Source of the DNA: Caldilineae bacterium
Lineage (GTDB): Bacteria; Chloroflexota; Anaerolineae; J102
NCBI GenBank assembly: GCA_011192085.1
Contig: DUEQ01000251.1
Coordinates: 1-6,991, forward strand
DNA length: 6,991 nucleotides
Direction of reading: 5' to 3'
In this document: in pieces, positions 1 through 6,042 of the stretch
How positions within the stretch are numbered: position 1 is the stretch's first letter
Layout: each line of letters starts with the position of its first letter
The notes under the pieces: generated by a model
What the model was told of the DNA's origin: nothing
The model's database searches: none
The model's input: only the letters and a program-made list of their open reading frames with translations
Program-made: the position numbers and the translations under genes

Positions 1-1
1 C

Positions 2-409
2 CTCGCTTCTCAGCTAGATCACCATCCCATTCTAGACCTGGAGCAAGTCATTTCCCGCGAGGAATTGATGCGGGCCCAGGAGGCGGTCAAGCAAGTTTAT
101 GTGGATGACCGCATCAAAGAATATATCGTCTCCCTCACCCAGGCCACCCGACAACATCCTGACATCTATCTTGGGGCCAGTCCGCGCGGCTCACTGGCCC
201 TGTTCAAAACCGCTCGCGCCCTGGCCGCAGCTCAGAATCGCGAATTCGTCCTCCCCGACGACATCAAGGCGCTGGCTGTGCCCGCCCTGGCGCATCGCAT
301 CATTGTCAACCCCTCCGCGCGCATCAAAAACGTGAGTTCTGAAGCGATTTTGCAAGAGATCCTGGAAAGCGCGCCCGTGCCAGGCGTCAGCGCGCCCACA
401 TCCATTTGA
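2..409 (+). CDS. MoxR-family AAA+ ATPase, C-terminal part (5' end outside window)
   Basis: The frame is open from base 2 to the TGA at 407-409 (135 residues visible), so this is the 3' end of a gene that starts upstream. The visible part matches the C-terminal lid domain of MoxR ATPases. It has the sensor-2 motif GASPR at visible residues 58-62, preceded by a helix with the pattern [17 protein letters not shown]. After it come the family-typical helix ending in [15 protein letters not shown] and a short tail. Walker A and B and sensor 1 lie outside the window. MoxR proteins are chaperone-like ATPases that work with von Willebrand A-type or DUF58 partners in maturing protein complexes, often at the envelope. 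The DUF58 gene follows after 19 bases, the usual pairing. An internal TTG/ATG at 65-70 is not the true start, because the family-conserved frame continues upstream. Family assignment is firm; the substrate is unknown. Confidence 0.93.
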   Translation, partial: LASQLDHHPILDLEQVISREELMRAQEAVKQVYVDDRIKEYIVSLTQATRQHPDIYLGASPRGSLALFKTARALAAAQNREFVLPDDIKALAVPALAHRIIVNPSARIKNVSSEAILQEILESAPVPGVSAPTSI

Positions 410-428
410 TCCTTTTCATTCCTGCATT

Positions 429-1709
429 GTGCGTTACACCACCTGGATTGCGCTTTCCATCTGGCTTGTCAGCCTGATATTGGCGCTCATCACCGGACGA
501 GACTTGCTCTATAATACATTCTACTTCATGACGCTGGCGCTTGTCGGGTCTTGGTTATGGGCGAAGCAGAATCTACGCGGGTTGGAGATCAAACGACGGG
601 TGCGCACCCCGCGTAGCCAGGTGGGCCGTTTCGTGGAAGAAACCATCGAAGTCGCCAATCAGAGCTGGCTCTCGAAGCTTTGGGTGGAGATTCGGGATGA
701 ATCGGATCTGTCCGGGCACCGCGCCTCGCGCGTATTGATCTCACTGGGACGCAGGCAAACGCGAATCTGGACGGTAAAGACGCTGGCCTTGCGCCGGGGG
801 CGCTATCGCCTGGGACCGATTACCTTGCGCAGCGGCGATCCTCTAGGCATCTTCGAACTGCGCAAACCGATCCCGGGCGAGAAGCCCGTCTTGATCTACC
901 CCGCCGCCTACGATATCCCCGGCTTTCGCTTGCCTCCTGGCCACCTGCCCGGCGGCAAAATCGCCCATTATCGCACCCATTACCTCACTACGAATGTGGC
1001 CACGGTGCGCGATTACGTCCCCGGCGACAGCTACAACCGCATTCATTGGCCATCGACCGCGCGCACAGGTCGCCTCATGGTCAAAGAATTCGAACTTGAT
1101 CCCACCAGCGATGTCTGGCTTCTGCTGGACCTGGACTCGGCTTGGCATGTGTCCCAACCCTGGGAGCCGCTCGATCTCACGGATATTCCCGCCATCGTGC
1201 GTAACCGATTTCGGCGGGACGGTCCCGCGCTCATCCCCGCCACCATCGAATACGCCGCGGCCGCGGCCGCCTCCATTGCCCAACGCTATCTGGCCGAACG
1301 TCGCGCCGTGGGTTTGATCGCCTATACGCCCCGTCGGGAGGTGTTGCACCTCGATCGGGGATATCGCCAGTTCACCAAACTGCTTGAGATGCTGGCGCTG
1401 GTGGAGCCCAATGCGGCGCTCGCTTTCGATCGCATGCTCCTGGCCGAGCGCCACTATCTCACCCGCACATCCACCGTGGTTGTCATTACGCCATCGGCCG
1501 ACGCCGCCTGGGTGGACGTCCTTCGCGATTACCGTCATAGCGGCATCGGTGTCACCGCTGTGCTGGTGGCCGCCTCTACCTTTGGACCGCTTCCAAGCTA
1601 TCGCCCGGTGTTGGGCGAGCTTATTGCCAGTCAAATTCCCACTTATCTTGTGCGCCGCGACGCCCACATTACCGCGGCGCTCTCCCATGTCGCTCTTCCC
1701 AACGACTGA
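429..1709 (+). CDS. DUF58 family membrane-anchored protein
   Basis: This 426-residue protein starts at GTG 429. Two hydrophobic segments at residues 7-22 and 28-45, separated by a short polar turn, anchor it in the membrane. A beta-rich stretch (about 50-160) follows. The DUF58 signature at 194-222 is clear: RDYVPGDSYNRIHW followed by the TGRLMVKEFE pattern. Next comes a von Willebrand A-like fold beginning at the hydrophobic strand LLLDLDSAW (231-239), in which the metal-site motif DxSxS is degenerate. A second strand, TSTVVVITPSAD, lies at 347-358. Length is normal for the family. DUF58 proteins are the standard neighbours of MoxR ATPases and are thought to be their partner or substrate adaptor; the molecular role is poorly known. 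No Shine-Dalgarno sequence precedes the GTG, so translation probably depends on coupling to the upstream gene. Residues 276-281 are a short alanine run. Confidence 0.93.
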   Translation: MRYTTWIALSIWLVSLILALITGRDLLYNTFYFMTLALVGSWLWAKQNLRGLEIKRRVRTPRSQVGRFVEETIEVANQSWLSKLWVEIRDESDLSGHRASRVLISLGRRQTRIWTVKTLALRRGRYRLGPITLRSGDPLGIFELRKPIPGEKPVLIYPAAYDIPGFRLPPGHLPGGKIAHYRTHYLTTNVATVRDYVPGDSYNRIHWPSTARTGRLMVKEFELDPTSDVWLLLDLDSAWHVSQPWEPLDLTDIPAIVRNRFRRDGPALIPATIEYAAAAAASIAQRYLAERRAVGLIAYTPRREVLHLDRGYRQFTKLLEMLALVEPNAALAFDRMLLAERHYLTRTSTVVVITPSADAAWVDVLRDYRHSGIGVTAVLVAASTFGPLPSYRPVLGELIASQIPTYLVRRDAHITAALSHVALPND

Positions 1710-1711
1710 GG
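1708..1711 (+). promoter_or_regulatory. Ribosome binding site for the GNAT gene
   Basis: GAGG overlaps the TGA stop of the DUF58 gene and lies 5 bases before GTG 1717. It decides the start in favour of the GTG over the in-frame ATG at 1687 and suggests stop-start translational coupling. Confidence 0.5.
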
Positions 1712-1716
1712 TTGCT

Positions 1717-2250
1717 GTGATCTACATTCGACGCCCTACGCTGCACGATCTCAACGAATGCGCCAGGCTGGACGCCTCGTTCACCACCACCAAAGTGTGG
1801 CAAATGAGCCTTCAGGCCGATTCGGGCCGCATCCAGGTCCAGTTCCATCTCGTGCATTTACCTCGTCCCATGACCGTGCCTACCCCGCCCGAAGATCGGG
1901 ATCTGACCAAGGCCTGGCAACGAGGCGATGGCATCTACGCGGCTCGCCGCGGCAACAAGATTTTAGGGTACATCCACCTGGAAGTGGACCGCGAAATGAA
2001 AACAGGACACATTCGCAGGCATGTGGTCGCGCCCGAATTCCGGGGACAGGGCGTGGGCGTGGCGCTGTTGGAACGGGTGGTAGAATGGGGCCGAGAGCGC
2101 AAGTTGCGGGGGATTGAAGTCGCCCTGAGCACGAAGAACCATCCCGCCATTGAGTTTTACCTCACGCATGACTTCGCGTTCACAGGCTTCAGTGAGCACT
2201 TGTGGGGCGGTCAGGAAATTTTGATGCACTTTTCCCGAATCGCCCGCTAA
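1717..2250 (+). CDS. GNAT family N-acetyltransferase
   Basis: This 177-residue protein carries the acetyl-CoA-binding GNAT fold. An N-terminal strand-helix (YIRRPTLHDLNECARLD) is typical of the family. Motif A lies at 104-118, with the pyrophosphate-binding loop RGQGVG at 109-114. Motif B is the asparagine-led stretch N-x-x-A-I-x-F-Y at 141-148, followed by GF and a final strand. The acceptor substrate cannot be told from sequence. I chose GTG 1717 because GAGG at 1708-1711 sits 5 bases before it and because the first strand of the fold begins right there. ATG 1687 in the same frame would overlap the DUF58 gene by 23 bases and has no ribosome binding site. The gene lies 7 bases after the DUF58 stop and is probably cotranscribed with it. 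Its stop codon lies 4 bases from that of the convergent PH-domain gene. Confidence 0.9.
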   Translation: MIYIRRPTLHDLNECARLDASFTTTKVWQMSLQADSGRIQVQFHLVHLPRPMTVPTPPEDRDLTKAWQRGDGIYAARRGNKILGYIHLEVDREMKTGHIRRHVVAPEFRGQGVGVALLERVVEWGRERKLRGIEVALSTKNHPAIEFYLTHDFAFTGFSEHLWGGQEILMHFSRIAR

Positions 2251-2254
2251 TCCC

Positions 2255-2800
2255 TCACATCTCTTCCTGAACGCTATACCGGAAGCGCTTGCGCGCATGG
2301 AGCATGGCCCGCCGCAGAATCTCATGCACCGGTTCAGGATCCTTGACGTTGTTCAACACCGCTTTGGGCATGGAGGGATCCGCACTGCGGATGATGATAT
2401 CCCCTATGCCCAAGATCCGCTCCGTCACCCCTTGTTTGAGATCGATGTCTTGGATGCGGATGAGCTCGATATCATCCCGGTCCTTGCCCAACAGGCCGCG
2501 AATGATGCGCACCCGTTCGGTGGTGATTTGATAATGCGTGAGGACGGAGAGGAAGGGACGGCCCTCCCATAAGACCTTTTCCTCATTTTCCAGCGCATCG
2601 GCCAGCGCATCTCGTTCTCTGCTAGGCAGCCCAGCCTCTTCCAAAGCTTCATCGATGAGCACCAACGCGCCGTCCAGGATGGCGTTCACCAGGAGTTCCA
2701 ATTCCTTTTGGGGCATCGATTGAATGGGCGTCCCGCTTTGCGCAAGGCTCTTCCAAATGCGCTCTCGGGCTTTCACCTTGATCTGTTCGAGGTCGGACAT
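2255..2800 (-). CDS. PH-domain (bPH_2-like) protein, cytoplasmic
   Basis: This 181-residue protein has no signal peptide or membrane segment. Residues 1-72 are charged and predicted helical (many E, K, R, with LVNAILDGALVLIDEALEEAG at about 37-57); I do not recognise a domain there. Residues 73-168 look like a bacterial pleckstrin-homology domain. It opens with the pattern EEKVLWEGRPFLSVL, then YQITTERVRIIRGLLGK, IELIRIQDIDLKQGVTERILGIGDIIIRSAD, and a closing helix after NVKDPEPVHEILRRAM. This succession (xxWEGRP, YxITTxRVRI, DIxLxQxxxxRILGIGDI) is typical of the bPH_2 group. Such domains usually mediate binding or oligomerisation; no function is established here. The start is secure: AAGGA lies 6 bases upstream of the ATG. 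The gene converges on the GNAT gene and appears to have its own promoter. Confidence 0.88.
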   Translation of the reverse strand: MSDLEQIKVKARERIWKSLAQSGTPIQSMPQKELELLVNAILDGALVLIDEALEEAGLPSRERDALADALENEEKVLWEGRPFLSVLTHYQITTERVRIIRGLLGKDRDDIELIRIQDIDLKQGVTERILGIGDIIIRSADPSMPKAVLNNVKDPEPVHEILRRAMLHARKRFRYSVQEEM

Positions 2801-2806
2801 GGGGAT

Positions 2807-2811
2807 TCCTT
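2807..2811 (-). promoter_or_regulatory. Ribosome binding site for the PH-domain gene
   Basis: On the minus strand this reads AAGGA, 6 bases upstream of the ATG at 2798-2800. It is the clearest Shine-Dalgarno sequence in the window and confirms the start. Confidence 0.75.
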
Positions 2812-2847
2812 GGTTGTTGTGAGTAAGCGTGGAGTTGCGTTGGCGTC

Positions 2848-2876
2848 ATTATAGAGGAAGGGGAAATGCGATGCAA
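2848..2876 (-). promoter_or_regulatory. Predicted sigma-70-type promoter for the PH-domain gene
   Basis: On the minus strand a perfect -10 box TATAAT (2848-2853) is preceded, after 17 bases, by TTGCAT (2871-2876), which keeps the TTG of the -35 consensus. Transcription would begin near 2840, giving a leader of about 40 bases before the ATG. This lies in the 144-base gap after the subtilase gene, so the PH-domain gene need not depend on read-through. Found by eye only. Confidence 0.5.
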
Positions 2877-2944
2877 GCAGGTCGCTGGCGGAAGCTGTTG
2901 GGGGGAGGGAATGATGTTGTTTCGGGCGAGGTGGAGCTGCCTGG

Positions 2945-4528
2945 CTATGGCATCGTCTGATTGTTGGCGGCGTAGATGGTCCAGGGAGTGAAGAGGCGGT
3001 TGGGCAGGAGGACGTTGCGGGCGTTGACGATGCCCCAGCCGTAGCCGTTGTTGGGGACGGATGTGGGCGTGTCGTCGCCGCAGCCCTGGCTTGAGGTGCG
3101 ATGATCGGCCCGGGCCATGAGTTCGGCCCGGATCTGTTCAGGATGTCCCTTCAACTCAGGGCGGGCGGAGAGGAGCAATGCGGCCACGCCCGCGGCGTGG
3201 GGGCTGGCCATGCTCGTTCCGCTTGAGAAGCCGTAGCGATTGTTGGGCAGGCTGGAATAGACGTTTACGCCCGGCGCGCTGACGTCGGGCCCGATTCGGG
3301 TTTCGCCATCATACTGCACGGGGCCTCGGCTGCTGAAGAAGGCCAGGTTGTCGTTGCTGTCGGTGGCTCCCACGGTAAAGGCTTTGGGGTAGATGGCGAT
3401 GGGATCTCGGATGGTGCTGCACGCGTCGCCGCTATTTTGGGCCGAGGCCACGACCAGGATGCCCGCGGCGTCGGCTGCGTTCAGCGCGGGCTCAATGGCC
3501 TGGAGGTTTTCGGGCTTGCAGCCTTCGGATGCGGGGCAGCTCCAGGAGTTGTTGATGATATCGGGCGCTTTGGTTGGGTCGCCGTCGGTGAAGGGATCGC
3601 CACCCACGGGCCAGGGGGCCACGAACCATTGGAAGCACTCGATGTAGGTGGAGGGCATGCCCCAGCCGCGCTCCATATTGCGACAGCCGATCCACCGCGC
3701 GCCGGGCGCGACGCCGATGGGATGGGCCGCGGATTCGGGCCAGCCCATGGCATCTGGGGCGAGATCATTGCCCACCATCGTGCCCATGGTGTGGGTGCCG
3801 TGGCCGACATCGTCACAGGGTTCGGGGGAGTCCAGGCCGCAGGGATTGTCGCCGCGGTTGTTGGGATCGATGGCGTGGATGGCATCGTGCCAGTTGTAGT
3901 CGTGGGAGACTGTATCTGCGGCGGCGTCGTACCCGCGATAGGCCCGCTTCAGGGTTTCGTGGGCCCAGTCGTAGCCGGTGTCTTGTCCGGCGATGACGAC
4001 GCCCTGTCCGGTGACGCCTTGCGCCCAGGCCCAGGGGGCCTCCACCCGCTGCACGCCCCAGGGTGAGGTTTCCGCTGTCGTTTGGGGCATGGGTGCGGGG
4101 AGAGGTCTCACGCTTCGGAATGACGTGTTGGGTGTCACTCGCTGCACCGCATCGAAGTGTAACAAGCGGTTCAATTGGCGGATCCGCACGTGCGCTCGCA
4201 CGGCGTTGACCACCCAAAAGGGCTGATAGGGGACGCCCATGCGGTCGAGTTCGGCCAGGAGAGGTTGCTGGGTGGCGATGGCTTGCTGACGGAGGGCGTC
4301 GACAACCCATTGGCCGCGGGCGGTCTTGTCGGGCAGGGCATAGGCGGGACTGAGGTCCGCCTGGGGCAGGAGCAAGAGGACGTCGGCCTCGTCTTCTTCA
4401 GCCAGTTGCGCCCACACCACGTCGGCCACCCGAGGATCTGGCTCGGGAGCGGCCATGGCGGGGAGACGGGTTGTGAGAGGCAGCCAGAGGGTCAGAAGGA
4501 GGGGCAGGCTGAGGAGGAGGCGTTTCAT
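2945..4528 (-). CDS. Secreted subtilisin-like serine protease (S8, bacillopeptidase F-like)
   Basis: This 527-residue extracellular endopeptidase is made as a pre-pro-protein. Residues 1-26 form a signal peptide: MKR, a leucine-rich core, and AMA before the cut. Residues about 45-137 look like an I9-type inhibitory propeptide (ADVLLLLPQADLS at the start, VQRVTPN at the end). The catalytic domain spans about 155-505, with Asp183 (QDTGYD), His243 (GHGTHTMGTMVG), oxyanion Asn365 (SAQNSG) and Ser439 (GTSMASPHAAGVAALL); all are intact. GVAPGARWIGCRNM and YIECFQWF with APDIINNSW are characteristic of the bacillopeptidase F-like branch. Eight cysteines (230, 238, 282, 298, 331, 337, 370, 483) all lie in the catalytic domain and could form four disulfides. 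The protein ends soon after this domain, with no anchor or extra repeats. The gene starts 9 bases after the aroA stop, without a Shine-Dalgarno sequence, so it is probably coupled to aroA. Confidence 0.95.
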   Translation of the reverse strand: MKRLLLSLPLLLTLWLPLTTRLPAMAAPEPDPRVADVVWAQLAEEDEADVLLLLPQADLSPAYALPDKTARGQWVVDALRQQAIATQQPLLAELDRMGVPYQPFWVVNAVRAHVRIRQLNRLLHFDAVQRVTPNTSFRSVRPLPAPMPQTTAETSPWGVQRVEAPWAWAQGVTGQGVVIAGQDTGYDWAHETLKRAYRGYDAAADTVSHDYNWHDAIHAIDPNNRGDNPCGLDSPEPCDDVGHGTHTMGTMVGNDLAPDAMGWPESAAHPIGVAPGARWIGCRNMERGWGMPSTYIECFQWFVAPWPVGGDPFTDGDPTKAPDIINNSWSCPASEGCKPENLQAIEPALNAADAAGILVVASAQNSGDACSTIRDPIAIYPKAFTVGATDSNDNLAFFSSRGPVQYDGETRIGPDVSAPGVNVYSSLPNNRYGFSSGTSMASPHAAGVAALLLSARPELKGHPEQIRAELMARADHRTSSQGCGDDTPTSVPNNGYGWGIVNARNVLLPNRLFTPWTIYAANNQTMP

Positions 4529-4537
4529 GGTGTGATG

Positions 4538-5836
4538 TCAATCGATGCGTGCGCCCAGCCTTTGCAGGGTTTCTACGAAGCCGGGAAAGGAGTCGGCCGC
4601 GCAGGCGCTTTCTTCGACCACGGTTGCGTTTTCAGCGACTAGGCCCGCGATGGCGAGGGCCATGGCCAGGCGATGGTCGCCGTGGGACCAAACGCGAGCG
4701 CCTTTCAGGGGCGTGGGCCCGTGCACGACGAAGCCGTCGGGGCGTTCTTCGATGTCCGCGCCCAGCTTGCGCAGTTCGGTGACGGTGGTGGCGATGCGGT
4801 CGGTTTCCTTGACCCGAAGTTCTCCAGCGTCCCGCACGATGGTCTCACCCCGGGCTTGGGTGGCGATGACCGCGAAGATGGGGAGCTCGTCGATCATGGT
4901 GACGATCTGGTCGCCCCCGATGGTGATCCCGCGCAGTTGGGCATAGCGGATGTGGAGGTCGCCCACGGGTTCGCCGCCGCTTTCTCGCCCATTTTCCAGT
5001 GTGACGTCCGCGCCCATGGCGATGAGTGCGTCTAACAGGCCTCGGCGAGTGGGGTTGATGCCCACGGCCCGGATGCGGATGTCGCTGCCGGGGAGGATGG
5101 CGCCTGCGGCCAGGAGGAAGGCCGCGGAGGAGAGGTCGCCTGGGACGGTGATATCCAGGGGGGTGAGTTCACCTTCGGGCTGTTCGGAGGTGATGTATGG
5201 GCCTTTGCGGGTGATGGGCGCGCCCATGCTACCCAGCATGCGTTCGGTGTGGTCGCGGGCGGGGCCAGGTTCTTTGATGACGGTCAGTCCCCAGGCATAG
5301 AGGCTCGCCAGGAGTAGGGCGCTCTTGACCTGGGCGCTGGCGACGGGCAGGTGGTATTCGATGTTGTGCAGGGGGGAGCCGATGACGGCCAGGGGGAGCA
5401 GGCGGCCTTCATCTCTGCCGACGATCTGTGCGCCCATCTGTCGCAGCGGTTCGGTGACGCGTCCCATGGGGCGTTTGCGCAGTTGGGGGCTGCCAGCCAG
5501 TGCGCTGAAGAAGGGTTGTCCGGCCAATAGGCCAAGGAGTAGGCGGGCCGTGGTGCCGCTATTCCGACAATCCAGCACGTCTTCCGGCTCCTGCAGGCCG
5601 TGGAGTCCCCGCCCATGCACCAACCATTCCCCGGCGTCGGTCTCCGTCACATCGACGCCCAGTTTGCGAATGATGTCCAGGGTGGTGAGGGTGTCGCCGC
5701 TGCGCAGGGGGTTGCGCACCCTGCTGACGCCGTCGGCGATGGCTCCTAAGAGGAGCGCGCGATGGGTGATGGATTTGTCCGCGGGGACGAGGGTTTCGCC
5801 TCGCAGCGGGCCTGGCGAGAGGTGTATCTGGTCCAT
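4538..5836 (-). CDS. aroA: 3-phosphoshikimate 1-carboxyvinyltransferase (EPSP synthase)
   Basis: This enzyme transfers the enolpyruvyl group of PEP to shikimate 3-phosphate, the penultimate step to chorismate, in the cytoplasm. The protein has 432 residues (E. coli 427) and is complete. Visible motifs are ADKSITHR (19-26), RNSGTTARLL (91-100), KRPMGRVTEPL (121-131), SAQVK (167-171), RDHTE (194-198), NPTRRG (261-266), MIDELP (314-319, likely catalytic Asp316), RVKETDR (341-347, with Glu344) and GDHRLAM (386-392). The set RDHTE, SAQVK and NPTR fits the class II branch, but the first motif is ADKS rather than GDKS. Gly94 is kept in the PEP-site loop. I chose ATG 5834-5836, where homology begins (MDQIHLSPGPLRG). 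The frame runs upstream to 5923, but that extension translates repeat DNA. No Shine-Dalgarno sequence is present. The subtilase gene follows after 9 bases. Confidence 0.97.
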   Translation of the reverse strand: MDQIHLSPGPLRGETLVPADKSITHRALLLGAIADGVSRVRNPLRSGDTLTTLDIIRKLGVDVTETDAGEWLVHGRGLHGLQEPEDVLDCRNSGTTARLLLGLLAGQPFFSALAGSPQLRKRPMGRVTEPLRQMGAQIVGRDEGRLLPLAVIGSPLHNIEYHLPVASAQVKSALLLASLYAWGLTVIKEPGPARDHTERMLGSMGAPITRKGPYITSEQPEGELTPLDITVPGDLSSAAFLLAAGAILPGSDIRIRAVGINPTRRGLLDALIAMGADVTLENGRESGGEPVGDLHIRYAQLRGITIGGDQIVTMIDELPIFAVIATQARGETIVRDAGELRVKETDRIATTVTELRKLGADIEERPDGFVVHGPTPLKGARVWSHGDHRLAMALAIAGLVAENATVVEESACAADSFPGFVETLQRLGARID

Positions 5837-5843
5837 GGTAGGT

Positions 5844-5872
5844 ATGTTATCATCGGTTCGGGGGAATGGCAA
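5844..5872 (-). promoter_or_regulatory. Possible aroA promoter giving a leaderless mRNA
   Basis: On the minus strand TTGCCA (5867-5872; 5 of 6 to the -35 consensus) is followed after 17 bases by TAACAT (5844-5849; 4 of 6 to the -10 consensus). The expected start of transcription, 6-8 bases on, falls at or just before the A of the aroA ATG at 5836. This would fit the lack of a ribosome binding site. Found by eye; the -10 box is weak. Confidence 0.35.
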
Positions 5873-5894
5873 CGGCAGAATGCAGGTCTCATGT

Positions 5895-5976
5895 GACGCG
5901 AAGGCACAAGGGCACGAAGACACGAAGAAATTTTTTACCCGTTCTTTGTGCCTTGGTGTCTTCGTGGTTTCTGCGT
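5895..5976. repeat. Imperfect palindrome with 8-base periodic arms
   Basis: The left arm (5895-5930) consists of four 8-base units, GACGCGAA, GGCACAAG, GGCACGAA and GACACGAA, then GAAA. The right arm (5941-5976), read on the minus strand, gives ACGCAGAA, ACCACGAA, GACACCAA and GGCACAAA, then GAAC. The arms are separated by a 10-base spacer (TTTTTTACCC). The inner 26 bases of the arms pair at 19 positions, and several mismatches would be G-U pairs in RNA. The element lies in the gap between the toroid-protein gene and aroA. Similar GAAGACACGAAG words recur, as far as I remember, between genes of many environmental bacteria including Chloroflexota; I cannot check copy number here. It could form a hairpin in the transcript downstream of the toroid gene, but it lacks the U-tract of a classical terminator. 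Confidence 0.8.
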
Positions 5977-6017
5977 GGGGCGCGTGTATAGTTGCTCAGG
6001 TGACAAGTTAATCGTTG

Positions 6018-6038
6018 CCTGCCACTTGCTCCCTGCAA
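6018..6038. repeat. Short 7-base tandem repeat (three degenerate units)
   Basis: CCTGCCA, CTTGCTC and CCTGCAA follow each other without a gap (consensus CYTGC plus two bases). It lies 4 bases past the end of the toroid-protein gene. Three units are few, so chance is possible. The array is also bounded by GTTGC (6014-6018) and GCAAC (6035-6039), a weak inverted pair. Confidence 0.4.
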
Positions 6039-6042
6039 CCCA

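Noticed and set aside
1254..1271. GCCGCG-type simple repeat with overlapping palindromes
   Set aside because: It encodes the alanine run 276-281 of the DUF58 protein and needs no further explanation than GC-rich alanine codons.
843..1688. Long minus-strand open frame opposite the DUF58 gene
   Set aside because: Its translation is rich in Gly, His and Arg with no domain pattern, while the plus-strand frame carries the full DUF58 signature. It is a shadow of GC-rich codons.
1384..1716. Upstream extension of the GNAT frame into the DUF58 gene
   Set aside because: It overlaps the DUF58 coding region, is Pro- and Trp-rich without pattern, and the GNAT fold starts at 1717 with a suitable ribosome binding site.
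2801..2944. Possible terminator after the subtilase gene
   Set aside because: The gap contains G-runs and a likely promoter, but I found no stem followed by a T-tract on the minus strand.
3437..4642. Plus-strand open frames (3437-4066 and 4175-4642) opposite the subtilase
   Set aside because: They are Gly- and Val-rich without motifs, and the minus strand encodes an intact catalytic protease over the same bases.
5837..5923. 29-codon upstream extension of aroA starting at a GTG at 5923
   Set aside because: It begins inside the palindrome, has no similarity to EPSP synthases, and the conserved protein begins at ATG 5836.
5325..6011. Plus-strand frame of 228 codons across the aroA start and the palindrome
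   Set aside because: It is antisense to aroA in its first part, and its end simply translates the octamer repeat (HEDTKK, then CLGVFVVS). Such peptides are typical of misannotated repeat DNA.
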